64,000 nucleotides of DNA from Amylostereum areolatum (Eukaryota; Basidiomycota; Agaricomycetes; Russulales; Stereaceae): positions 496,001 to 560,000 of the forward strand of contig SAXG01000019.1 in the NCBI GenBank assembly GCA_012932865.1, given 5' to 3'. The translations under genes were made by a program, and so were the position numbers. The notes below the pieces were generated by a model. That model was not told the DNA's origin. It saw only the letters and a list, made by a program, of their open reading frames with translations, and did not search any database. This document shows, one piece after another, positions 10,948 to 21,837 of the stretch (positions within the stretch are counted from its first letter, which is position 1; each line of letters begins with the position of its first letter).

Positions 10948-12423
10948 CTTGACAGTTGGAAGATCGCAAGCTGGAGGAAGAAGGAAAGAGTACGTGGAGG
11001 AGGAGAGAAGGGAGGGTGAGCGGGATCGTGGTGGGGGACGAAGAGAAAGATATCCACCCGTTCCGACCCCCCGCCACTCGTGGTCAAAGTTCGCACAGAG
11101 AAGCGCGCGCCTCGGGGCTAGGACACGGCTCCTAGCCTTTGTTTGCTGCGGATCCATAATACCCTTCTGAATCGGACGCACGCGTGCAACGAGGAGAGAA
11201 GCTTTCGATCGAGGGGTGTGATGTGGTGTTGGGAGGGTGGGCATGAGGGGGACGACGTACGCCGCGATTGAGAAGGGCGCACCAGCGCCGATATTATTCC
11301 TTGCAGAACGTAGACAAGAGGGGGCATAGGAGGCGTACAAGTAGTAAATGCGGTATGGTTCGCGGTGCAACCGTCGTCGTAAATATGAACATTCTGGGGG
11401 GGGGGGGAGGGGGGGGGAGAACGACGGCGGGGTCAACATAGGGGGTAACTACTTGCAATCCAACTGGGTCGTGCGTGCTTCGGCATAGCGCAACGCAAAC
11501 GCGAACATGCGAAGGGTCCGCGCGTGTAGGGAGAGAGAAGACGAGGCGACGATATCGCACCTGCAATGCGTCCCTCCCGCACGCGTCCGCAGCCAACAAC
11601 CAGAAGCTATTCCTCCACTTCCTAACTCGGCTCAGGAAGGTCTAGCTTGAGAGATCAGATCACTTTGACAAGCCCAGGTCTTACACGTGGGAGTTGGTTT
11701 GGTGGACGTGCAGGCTGCCGCTCGGATCCTGGCGTTGCCCACGGCTTGCTGTGAAGATATACGGAGCCCACAAGATAGATAAATATCAAAAAGACTTGCA
11801 AGAGTGCTCAAGGAGTGCCCTGGGAAGATGGCGGACTATGAGGAGATATTTCGGTGGGCGAGGAGGTCGGCGAACGGAAGAAAATGGGAGCGTGGAAAAT
11901 ATTCGTCACGGTGGGCGTTGCGTGCCGCCACGGCACGTGGTTTCATATGCGTTGCCCGCCGAGTCACGAGTCACAGTTTCCCTCCTCCCAACCTGAACCT
12001 CCGTCTCCTGGCTACATCTCAGGTGTCCACAAACCGGTATATTGGTATGTACTCGTTTAATTCGCGCTTCATACCTGGAAATCTCACCATATCCGATCAG
12101 AATCACGTCCTGACCCCATGCTGGCCAGGTTGTCACGGAGACTTCTTTAGGCTAACAAGCCTCGAGTCGCACGAAAATAGGGACCCATACGCACCTCGAG
12201 GTGTGATCTCGAAAACGGTGCGCATCTTTCATGAATGTCGTGCTATCTACTGCGGAGTGCCGCGAGGTCTGGCGAACCTTCTTATCCAGATACCACGCGT
12301 TCACGGCGTAACGGCGACCCAGCTAGACATGAGCGCTGAGCCCTGTGGTCATATACGTTCGTACCCCCGCAAAATCTCCCCCAAACCCCTCCACTGACTA
12401 TACGAACAATATTTCAAAGAACA
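10948..12423. promoter_or_regulatory. Divergent intergenic region between the two Hsp70-like genes
   Basis: The 1.48 kb between the two start codons must hold both 5' regions. It contains a G tract at 11396-11417 (12 G, one A, 9 G). I see no gene and no clear heat-shock element array. Shared regulation is an inference from head-to-head orientation. Confidence 0.4.
11396..11417 (+). repeat. G tract
   Basis: 12 G, A, 9 G on the plus strand within the divergent Hsp70-like promoter region. Enough Gs to form a quadruplex. Confidence 0.85.
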
Positions 12424-14842
12424 ATGCCCCGCAGAGCCCCCTACCACGGCGTCAAGCGTCGTCTCGTCCTCGCGTTCGATCTCGGGACAACATTTAGCGG
12501 GATATCCTACGCGGTCCTCGATCCCGGCCAAGTTCCTGTGATCAAGACCGTGTCGAGGTACGTTCCTGACGCTACAAGTCCAAGCCCTTCGCCCGTCTGA
12601 CCACTCGCCTTCAGATACCCAGGGCAAGAAGCCGGCGACTCCAAAGTACAAACCGTCATACACTATGACGCGAAGGGAAAGGTGGTCGCGATTGGTGCAG
12701 AGGAACTTCTAGTAGATGACGAATGGCAGGATGCCCAGCCACAAAAGCTCGAGTGGTACGTGCTCAATTCGCGCTCTACACCTGCCCATGTAACGCCACT
12801 CGTCCCAGGTTTAAGCTCCTCCTCCGCCCCAAACAGCCCGCCACCACCACCACCAAAGGCATCCCTACCCCACGCCTCCCGCCCTCCAAAGACATTATCG
12901 ACGTCTACGCCGACTTCTACGCCTACCTCTTCGCCCGCGCGCGCGAGTACATCCAGCAGACCCACGCGAACGGCGACCTGCTCTGGGACTCGGTCGCGGA
13001 CGACGTCGACTTCGTGCTCAGCCACCCGAACGGGTGGGAGGGCGCGCAGCAGGGCGCGATGCGGCGGGCGGCGGTCAAGGCGGGGCTCGTGCCCGATACG
13101 CCCGCGGGGCGCGAGCGCGTGACGTTCGTGTCGGAGGGCGAGGCGAGTTTTCACTACTGCGTGGCGAGCGGGCTGGTGGCGGATTCGATCCAGGTGCGTG
13201 CGGGTCTGTTGGGTGGGGTGGAATGCGATCGCTGATGGGCGGATTTGGACGCAGACGGGGAACAATGTGATGGTCATCGACGCCGGTGGAGGGACGGTCG
13301 ATCTGAGCACGTACACGTTTGCGGAGGCGTCTCCGATCAAGATCCAGGAGATCGCTCCTCCCGGTTGTACGCCTACACCTCCTTGTTTATGGCTCTATTC
13401 ACTCACGGATAACATATATAGGTATATTTGAAGGCTCCGTCATCGTCCGCCACCGTGCCGAGCAGCACCTCCAACGTACGCACCATTTCTCCCAATATAC
13501 ACCTTCTTTTTCTAACAACATGGCATCCCGCAGAACGGCTCCGAAACTCCAAGTACGGCGGCAAATCGTACGTCGACGCGATGACGGACGAGTTCGACCG
13601 CGCGACGAAGAAGCGATTCAAGCCCGGCGTGGGGGACTCGTACGTCAAGTTCAGCAACTCGACCGTGGACCGCGACGTCAAGCTCGGGATCCGCAACGGG
13701 CAGATCAAGCTGTCGAAGGAGGAGGTGTGCGGCTTCTTCGATCCCGGGATCGAGGAGATCATACGCGCGATCGAGGAGCAGCAGGACGCGGCGGCACCTG
13801 CGTCCATCTCCGTGCGTTTGGCTTGGGTTCTTTTCGTGTCCGCGCTTGAGTCTGACGGTGCACTTAGACCTACTTCCTCGTGGGCGGGTTCGCTGCGAGC
13901 GAGTACCTCTACGCCAAGCTGAACGCGTTCTTGAGCAGCCGCGGGTCCAGGCTCTTCCGCCCTGATAGTCATACGTACGTACTCTCCACTCACCGACAGT
14001 GCCTTGGTCCTTACTCTGCGACGTTCTCTAGAAACAAAGCCGTCGCAGAAGGCGCCGTGTCCTTCCACATCGACCACTTTGTCCAAACACGCGTGGCCAA
14101 GTTGACTTACGGCGTTCAATGTGAAACCCCTTTCATCCCTGGGAACCATAAGCATGAAGCCCGTCGTTCCAACATGACGATTGGTCTGGACGGGTCAAGG
14201 CGCATTGGCGCCGCTTTCAGTAGTATACTGACCAAGGTGGGCCGTCAGCACGGTTGACTTCGTCACTTGAGCTTGACTGTTCCGGTCTCTGTATGCGCTA
14301 GGGAACACAGGTGTCCGAAACCAAAGAATTCAAGCGGTACTACGGCTGGACGGGAAAAACCCCGCTTCGAGAGATCGACTTAAATATCTTGGGATACCAC
14401 GGGAACAAGCCGCCGCAATTCACGGACGAGGAGCCCGGTGCGTCATTCCATCTGCGTAGGTGCGCGTTGTGCTGAGCGCCGGCGCCATCCGTCAGACTCG
14501 CTCAGTACGCTGTGCGAGATATCCGCGGACGTTTCAGGCCTGCCGTACGCTATCGGTGTTGGCCCAGAGGGGACCTATTATCGGCAGAGACTTTCTGTCG
14601 CCTTGTCCCTTGGATTGACCGAGCTCAAAGCGCAAATCGTGTGGGAGGAGAACGTGCGTCACCTTTTTCGCTGACACTATCGCTGGCTGACTTCTGACGC
14701 TTTTCTGCGGGTTCGAAGGGTATCGAGCGACGGTAAGGAGTAGTTCGTATCGTCTATTTAACGTGGCTAATGTGTCAATCGTGGTAGGGGGCCCGCATCC
14801 GTGGTCTACGACGACGACTTTGCTGTGACCGTCGAGGGGTGA
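12424..14842 (+). CDS. Hsp70-like ATPase (fungal HSPA12-like family), gene 2
   Basis: Twelve exons (12424-12557, 12615-12755, 12809-13193, 13255-13363, 13422-13475, 13534-13811, 13868-13974, 14032-14236, 14302-14437, 14496-14653, 14719-14732, 14788-14842) add up to 1776 nt, 591 aa. All introns are 52-66 bp with GT..AG and frame is kept throughout. Motifs: phosphate-1 FDLGTTFSGISYAVLD near residue 20, phosphate-2 VIDAGGGTVDLSTY near 225, adenosine LVGGFAASEYL near 370, end YDDDFAVTVEG. It lacks the usual Hsp70 peptide-binding domain and EEVD tail. It is paralogous to 8421-10947 along its whole length and divergently oriented. The 14-nt exon 11 is unusual but needed to reach the conserved C-terminus. 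Confidence 0.85.
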
Positions 14843-15604
14843 GCCGGTCAGATCTTGAGAACCGGTAATAACGACTCGTTTATGTAAGTACTTCGGAGGA
14901 GGAGATCTCAGGGAATTACTGTCACTGTTGACATTCTGTATTCGAATATACCATTTCTGTGCACTGCGGAGGGAAAGCTAAGACTCAGGGTGGCACGATG
15001 CCAGGGGGTCCACAGCTTATTTAAAGTGCACAGCGTGCGACGAGAGACAAAAGCACGCCCACCTGTGCGCAATCAGTGCCCGTAACTCACGAAGAAAAGG
15101 TGCTTACAGAAATATACAGCACAGCCATGAGCACTTGCTGTGACCCAAAGACGTCCCAGAATTCCTTAAAGGTAAAATGCTTGGAGCTGAAAAACACACC
15201 AAGGAATGTCGCAGAGAAACTCGATCTTGTCGACACGTTAGATAGACGGTGCATGGCTAGGATGAATACCGAAGTTTGTCTCGTGCCGTACAACCAGAAC
15301 GACTATCTTCTGGTTAGGTCAGCCACGGAGACTAGAGTATATGACATTACGTACCGTGTATGAAGTCAAAGGAGGGAGTCGCCGGAAGACGGCAAAGATT
15401 CTCTCGGCGTAGATCGGCGAGCAGGCGTGAGTCACAGATGGTTACTTACAGTCACGCAAGTGACCGTTACAGTCGCCGCATGTTTTGGACCGTCTAAGTA
15501 TTTCGTTTTCTGCAGAGGTGAGGTGCATCGTAACATGCACAGGAGCAAAAGAATCAAGATAAGTACAGGTATATCAAAGGCATTCCGAAGGTGCGAACAG
15601 GATA
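14843..15604. other. Intergenic region; one small ORF of doubtful status
   Basis: A TATTTAAA-like box (about 15018) precedes a 95-codon ORF at 15076-15363 (+). It has no recognisable domain or paralogue in the window. I do not call it a gene. Confidence 0.35.
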
Positions 15605-17153
15605 CTAGTACCCTGGCTCGGCGTAAAGGAGACGAGGCTCGACCGGAGGTGAGGTCACCTGCATTTTGTCCTCCTCATCCAACCCGTCAGTCATCTCTAC
15701 AATACTCTCCAGCATCACCTTCGGCTTCATCAGCACCATCGTCTCGACCTCCCGGTCCTCCTTCTTCACGCGTCGCTCCAGGCCAAGACCCGTCGTACAC
15801 AGCACACAAGTTCCGTCCCCAGAAGAGCCCTCGTCGCCGTCGCCAACCCCCATCTCCGCCGCATCGAAGGGAGAGCCCGGATTGACGATGGTGAGTGACA
15901 TGGCGCTCGAGGTGATCTCTTCACCAATGATCTTTTTCAGCTTGAGGGCCATGGCCGCTATCTCACGGAGCTTGTCGCCGATGCTGGATGTAAGTCTGGC
16001 TTCGACGGCGTCCGATGCTGACGCAAAGCCCGCGAGGGCAGTGATATATGTGATGTTGGTGACGAATTTATGGGCTGCAGACACCATAGGGTCCACATCC
16101 GACTCTAGGGCTACCTTGCCGTACTTGCGAGCGAGCGACCGCCATCGACCGGACACGGTTCCAGGCTCTAGGAAAGTACGCTCAGTCGTACCGGACAGTT
16201 GAACCACGGGAAGAAGGACGCTTACCCTCAAGGAAAAGCGATTCAAAGGTATCTTCAAACACGGCCTGGGGGTATGGACCGAAGTGCCATCGTGTGGAGA
16301 TCGAACGGGACACGCTGGCGAGAACGGCTTGAAATGCGCGCTCGAGCAGGAGCGGGTCCTGTACATGGTCCACCTCCCACAGGCCTTTGATCATGCGATC
16401 GCCCACGATGGGCTCGAGCATTTCTACGACGGCTAGATCGATCGACCACCACGGAGTGGCGTCCCTTTCGCCCACCGTCACGACCACGTCCGCGAGGCAG
16501 ACCGCCGTCTGCTGGATCTCGTAGTTGAGATCGGACACGAGGCTCGTCACCTGCGTATATGTGTAGGCATCTTGGGCGCCGAGGAAGGCCTGGGCGGCTG
16601 CGAGCTCTTTCGAGCGCGCATCGAGGAGTTCCGTTCTCTGTTCGAGCGACTTCTGAAGGTCGTGGATTTGGCGTTGCTGTTGGGAGATGGCGTCCTCGGA
16701 CTGGAGGAGGGATGCCTGGGTCTCTTGGAGGGTGCGTTTGAGGATGTTGTTGCGGGCGGTGGCCTGGCGGACTTCGGCTTCGAGACTGGCGATCCTGTGT
16801 GTCTTCCGTTGCCCGTCCTCTCGCGATATCGCCAGCTCGTTGTTCTTCACCTTCAGATCCCAGCCCTTCGCCGACAGCTCCCACTCCTTCGCGCGCAGCT
16901 CTCCCTCCTTTGCTTGCAGCTCCTCCTCCTTCCTCCGCAGCTCCCGTTCCTTCGCCTTCAACATCGACCGCGTGCTCTGCGCCGTTTGCGTTGCAGCCTC
17001 CTTCGCGCTATCCCGCTCCGCGACGAGTAGCGTGTACTCGGTGGACCGTTGCCTCGCGGTCTTCTTGCGCCAGTTGCAGAGCATCGGCCATGGCCTTGTG
17101 ATAAACTTGAAGAATGCAATGATGATCGCCCACAGACGGGGACGGGTACACAT
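15605..17153 (-). CDS. Coiled-coil protein of the same uncharacterised family (paralogue 2)
   Basis: Two exons, 17153-16226 and 16167-15605, with a 58-bp GT..AG phase-1 intron (16225-16168), encode 496 aa. The N-terminus has a hydrophobic stretch (WAIIIAFFKFI), then about 45-200 is strongly heptad-like with repeated KE-LRAKE/LQAKE units, a long coiled coil. The C-terminal half carries the same landmarks as paralogue 1: RWHFG just before the intron, SGRWRSLARKY just after it, VLCTTGLGLERRV, and MKPKVMLESIVEM. The identical intron site and phase show common descent. Function unknown. A 5' neighbour on the other side is the Hsp70-like gene 2, transcribed towards it. Confidence 0.78.
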
Positions 17154-17863
17154 GGGTGGGGTTGGGAGACGGTGGGGAAGGCGGGGGGAGAGAGGATGCT
17201 GGGGGGCCTCAGAAGGAGTAGGGACTCTATCTGTCGACGGCTATGGCATAGTCTGTCCACGACTCAACTCCCGGGTTCCGTGTTCTATCATTATAGCAGA
17301 CACATGTCAGTACACGCTGTCCTAGGATCACATACCGCGATTGTGTGCACAAGTTCCAGCCTTGAGTACACTGCCAGAGGGCTTGTGATCAAAACGACAA
17401 TCTTTTTTTAATTGCGCGTGGAGTGGTCACCCGAGCGTGCTCCGCGTGTACATTAAGCGTGGACACTCGGAGTGTCCTCCCGGCTTTACACTCAGAGTAT
17501 CCCTGCTGGGAGTATGCTCTGAGTGTCCCAATGCCGGACCGTGCGTCCGAGACGGTTCTGGGGATTGGGACCTCCGGGACCAGCAGGGGCTCATGCACTC
17601 GCGCTGAACGCGCGATGACGTATACGTTTCGAGGGATATCCAGAACCATTAATTCATTGAATGCAAGGAATCTAAGTAACATATTACGCCAACATGTACA
17701 CTGTATGGTGAGTATTACTAGCGAGAAGCCTGGCATTGTAGGTATGTTAGACAGTAAGATTATCGGAATTGAACAGTATACGACGTAGACGATGTGGACG
17801 GATCGGAAGACGTGCGGAGTGTATCGTGTGCGAATGATCTGGCGTGTAGAAGAGACTGGCATA
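17154..17863. other. Intergenic region with inverted-repeat hairpins
   Basis: No gene is seen. The only structure is a pair of hairpins at 17461-17526, listed separately. Confidence 0.5.
17461..17526. repeat. Two adjacent inverted repeats
   Basis: 17461-17477 is GGACACTC-G-GAGTGTCC, a perfect 8-bp palindrome with a 1-nt centre. 17488-17497 ACACTCAGAG pairs with 17517-17526 CTCTGAGTGT, and the interior can pair further (TATCCC with GGGAGTA). The arms share the word ACACTC/GAGTGT. Confidence 0.6.
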
Positions 17864-20597
17864 TTAGGAAGATGTGGCGAAGGCAAATGGAGGGTGCTCG
17901 GTGTACGAGCGAGCAGGGTTCACCGACACCGTTGAGAACCCCTGTCGATTCATGTCGTATGACGACGTATGGGCGTAGGGTGGTCCAGCACGCGAGTGCG
18001 CCCATGGATCGTGGGTCGACGGCGTTGAGGGGACGGTGGCCGAGAACGATCGAGGACCACCTGATGGCTGGTCGCGAGCGTTGGGAGGGGCACGGTGTGA
18101 GCGTCCAGGGGAACTGGGTGGTATGGGGGATGGAGCGGACGGGGTAGTCGACGATTCTGGGGGTGTCGAGTACGACGGGAGAGGGGCGTCAAAGTTGACT
18201 CCCATCGTGATGGCACGGATGTGCGAGGCTTTCTCGCCGTATAGCTGTTCGTCCTTTCTGATCAGATCCTTGTAGTATCTATACCCACTGGTTAGCAAGC
18301 AAGAAGGTCAAGAGCACGATAACGACGCACTGTCTCTCTCCCTCGGGATCATGCTTATACATATCCTGCACCCATCTGAGCTCCTTCTCGAAACCCGCCC
18401 AAAAGGGAGGTACTTTGCTCTTACCAGCGTTCTTTCGTGACCCGGACGCCTTCGCTGTTGTTTTCCGACCCTGGGTTGACGTGGACGGCTGTCCAGCGGG
18501 AGTGCTGGCGGTATCTTCCGCATCCTCGGACTCTTCAGCGATGCGGAGCTGGTCGGGGTTACTTTCACCGTAATCGTGCTAGTCCGAGCAGTATAAGAAG
18601 CAAGAGTGAGCCTGGTCACGACAACGACTTACCAAGGCTGCACATCGTCCCAGAAGCTGTTCAGAGACAGTGTCTGGGATCTTCGTTTGGAGAGCTTCGA
18701 CGAATGAGAGCACGAAGTCGCGAAGCGCTTGCACGCTGGACGGACCACCTTGCACATTACTCAAGATCTTTTGGGAGTGTTAGAGAACGGCGTCGACAAT
18801 TTGTGTACGTGTCTACGCACAACTCGTCGAGCAGCCTCTTTCGCAATGCAGCACTGTCACTTGATCACCGAGTTAAGCTTCTTATTGTTGCCTTGATGTT
18901 GAATTATGTCGGTAAGTCCATATACATCGGCATTCTTGTGGACATAGGCTTCTACGTCTTTCCAGACGGTGGCAAAATCGACACGATCCTCCTGGCTAAC
19001 GTAATCCCTCGCGATAGCCTGCAAAGCGGCCTGACAAAAAAGAATTGAGTCTCGTACTGTCAATAGTACTATGGGAACTAAAGTACTGACCGTCAATGCC
19101 TTATCTACTGACCACGTCCTTGATTGAGCAACTTTCAGCGCCTTCACGTCCGTCTGAGTTTGCTGTATCTCGCCTTTGAGGTCCTGTGCCAAGTTCTCGG
19201 CTGCTAATGTCGATGCGAAGAGCACTATTTGTTGCTCTTGCTCTGGCAGCTGTTTTCGACATTGGTTAGTGTATGCAACAAATGTATGGTAGATATACTG
19301 ACCTTCGCAAACCGGTGTACAGCCCGCCGTTGCACCTGATTCAGCGACGGGAAACTGCTTAGAAGCTCCTCGACACGAACCGGCGGTGGAAGAGCCACCC
19401 CTTTGACGTTGGGTTAATGAAAGTGAAGTGAGCCCCGAGTTTAAACCGAACGCACCCGTAGGACCTTTCCGCGAAAGGTCTCCGACAGGATCATCGTGTT
19501 GGGGTAGTCGTTGGTGGAAGGTGGACCGTCTCGGCGACTCGAACTTGGGTCGCGACGGTGGAGGTTGATGAACGCGTTGCGGTAGCAGTGACTCGACTCG
19601 CTCGGGTTGTGACCACTCCAGTGGCAGACGTGTGCGACCATGTGCATATTGAGAACTGGTTGCAGGGCTAGTAGGAGGAGAATCAACGTGGAATTCGGCT
19701 TGATGATGGTATTTGTCGTAGGTTCGTTTTGAAAGAGTCGAGCCACTGGCAGAAGCGTAGCTGGAGGAACTTTGGCTCTGTTGATGCCCTTGCCGTGGGG
19801 GTGACCATGGTGCATCAAAACTGGAGGTCCGAGAGTGGCTGGCACGAGGAGAGAGGGACGGAGGCTGTCCATGAATGGGGGGAAGAGATGGTGGGTAATG
19901 AGTGTGGGGAGCAGACGAAAATGAAGGGCGAGAAGACTGCTGAGAACCAGGCATGACAGCGACTCGGGCACACTTGTCTCTGGGCGGTGACTGCCAGTGA
20001 CGGTGAAGTCTGAACAGATTCTCGTTGAGCAGAGAAATATTCTCACGATCCACAAGCTCAAATTTGTGCAAGTCGCGACTTGCACCTGGAAAATCATTTC
20101 CGTGAAGTTGTCTGTCTCTGCACTTCTTCCTCGCACACCACTTTGATCACATCATCCACATTGGAGGGCTCTATTGCTTCAGCAAATTGCTGGATGACCC
20201 ATGCATCCCGCATCTTTGCTGTGTTTAGAACAAGATCAGCTGGTTCATAATGTCGAACTGCAGGGCCTTGTGTTCCTATCTCCTCTCTCTCTTGTCGGAT
20301 ATTCTTGGATCCACTGGTATCACATTTATTCCTAGCACAGTTATGCTGGGCATTTACAGTGCACAGAATACTGGAAGGGGATACTACATATATTGTAGGA
20401 CTCTCCTGGATGGATGGCATATTGTAAGGTTCCACATTAGACCCAACAGAGTATTGCTGTACAAGAAGATATTCTGCATATCCTCTTGTTATATGGTCAT
20501 CAGATTGAGAGGCATATACTGCAATCTCTAAAACTTTGCAAATCACAGGCATCTGATCTCCTGCCAGTGCTGAATGGTGGAGTGTCTTGGGATCCAA
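17864..20597 (-). pseudogene. Multi-exon Ser/Pro-rich protein of unknown function, probably broken
   Basis: Minus-strand coding segments are joined by credible short introns: last exon 18278-17864, previous 18578-18331 and an exon ending at 18633, with further introns near 19070-19020 and 19305-19250. The product has a Ser/Pro/His-rich disordered N-terminal part, a helical middle (QAIARDYVSQEDRVDF), an acidic-basic low-complexity part (SEDAEDTASTPAG, then lysine-rich) and a Pro/Ser-rich tail. Near 18865 the frame breaks: an in-frame TGA is followed by coding-like sequence in another frame. The 5' end runs up to the Gypsy-A LTR at 20600 with no upstream ATG before it, so it looks truncated there. 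I recognise no domain. Confidence 0.5.
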
Positions 20598-20599
20598 AG

Positions 20600-21019
20600 T
20601 GTCACGGATCGCTCCATTTCTCTCTTCGTTTGCAGACCTCGTACACGCGACGTGTCACGGCACATGACTTTCCCTTGCATCACATGCTTCAACGACGTCA
20701 TTGCCCGGACTTCCGAGCGGGGTTCCGCATCCTTATCTATGACATCACTGCTCCGGACCTTCGTCCTCCGCCCCATGACTCCTTTCCTATTGTTCCCCCC
20801 GCTTGCACCACTATCGCATCGCATCGTACCATCGTTCCCACTTATATATAAGGACAGTGTTTCTCTTCCCTTTTCCCTAGACTGTCCATCTCGTCATACG
20901 GTACTGTAGCACACGTTGCACTACCCTAGACCTCGGCACTCTCGAATCTATTTTCTTCTCGCTCCTCCCATCGTCGCGACTTAGGCGGTTCATCGGTCTC
21001 ATAAACTGCGTTTCTGACA
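20600..21019 (+). repeat. 5' LTR of Gypsy-A copy 1
   Basis: TGTCACGGATCGC...GTTTCTGACA, 420 bp, TATA box TATATATAAGG at 20843. It differs from the 3' LTR of the same copy at about 6% of sites by eye. Confidence 0.88.
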
Positions 21020-21636
21020 CCTGGACAGTCTACCCCTACGCCTACCTCGCACCCCTCTCTCCATCTACCTCTGCCATCTCTACGACGTTAAAAACTCCCA
21101 CCACGGACCTCCCGAACGCACCGGTCTTCCTCCCGTTCAACGGAAAGCCGATCACCCCCCGCGATGACGCACCACTCCCCTACCCTTGGTCCGACGCCGT
21201 CACCGTCAACTGCCTCGTCCCCGTACAGAACCTCTGCAAGAAAGATCCCTGGACCGTGCACGGCCTCAACTTCCGCATCTTCGAGTGGAGGTGGCACAAG
21301 GACCACGGTACTGTCGTCCTCGCCCTATACGTCCGGATCACTATGTGCATCAACGTAGATCTCGAACACCTTGAATTCACCCTCCACGCCCCCACCTACC
21401 ACACATACCTCATCCAAGACGCCCCCAACCCGATCCTCCAAACCAGTTTCACCTCCATCTCCCAGTTTAACCGCCGGACCCCCGAATCCACCCCGCCACC
21501 AGTCCTCCGTCCCACCATCAAGGGTAAGACCCTTCGTCGCCGCCACCACGAACATAAGATCTGCCAGGCAGTAAAAGCCGGCTACCTCACCAAGAAACTC
21601 CTCGGCCGTCGCCCCATCGCGGCGGACTTCTTCTAG
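21020..21636 (+). CDS. Accessory ORF upstream of gag (Gypsy-A)
   Basis: An open frame of about 205 codons runs from the LTR edge to a TAG at 21634-21636. It is conserved in copy 2 (45640-45019) and copy 3 (frameshifted, up to 49991). Landmarks are PWSDAVTVNCLVPVQNL, FRIFEWRWHKDHGTVVLAL, CINVDLE and the C-terminal KAGYLTKKLLGRRP. No ATG occurs before the middle of the frame, so initiation is unclear: non-AUG start, splicing or readthrough. It does not look like gag, has no zinc knuckle and matches no domain I know. The pattern suggests a small beta-rich protein with a basic tail. Confidence 0.55.
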
Positions 21637-21837
21637 ACCATCATCACGTCCTCCACAGCCCCTCGTCCCCCCACTCCGAACCTCCCCCCAGGCGTTTTTC
21701 CCAGGCAGTAAAAGCTGGCTACCTCACCAAGAAACTCCTCGGCCGTCGCCCCATCACGGCGGACTTCTTCTAGACCATCATCACGTCCTCCACAGCCCCT
21801 CGTCCCCCCACTCTGAACCTCCCCCCAGGCGTTTTTC
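21564..21837 (+). repeat. 137-bp tandem duplication in Gypsy-A copy 1
   Basis: 21564-21700 is repeated at 21701-21837 with a few substitutions. It duplicates the accessory ORF's 3' end and the start of the gag leader. Copies 2 and 3 have it once. Confidence 0.85.

Noticed and set aside
10948..12423. Heat-shock element array controlling the Hsp70-like pair
   Set aside because: I could not find a clear run of nGAAn/nTTCn units, so no such regulatory site is claimed.
15076..15363. 95-codon ORF with upstream TATA-like box
   Set aside because: No homologue, motif or paralogue visible; could arise by chance in this length.
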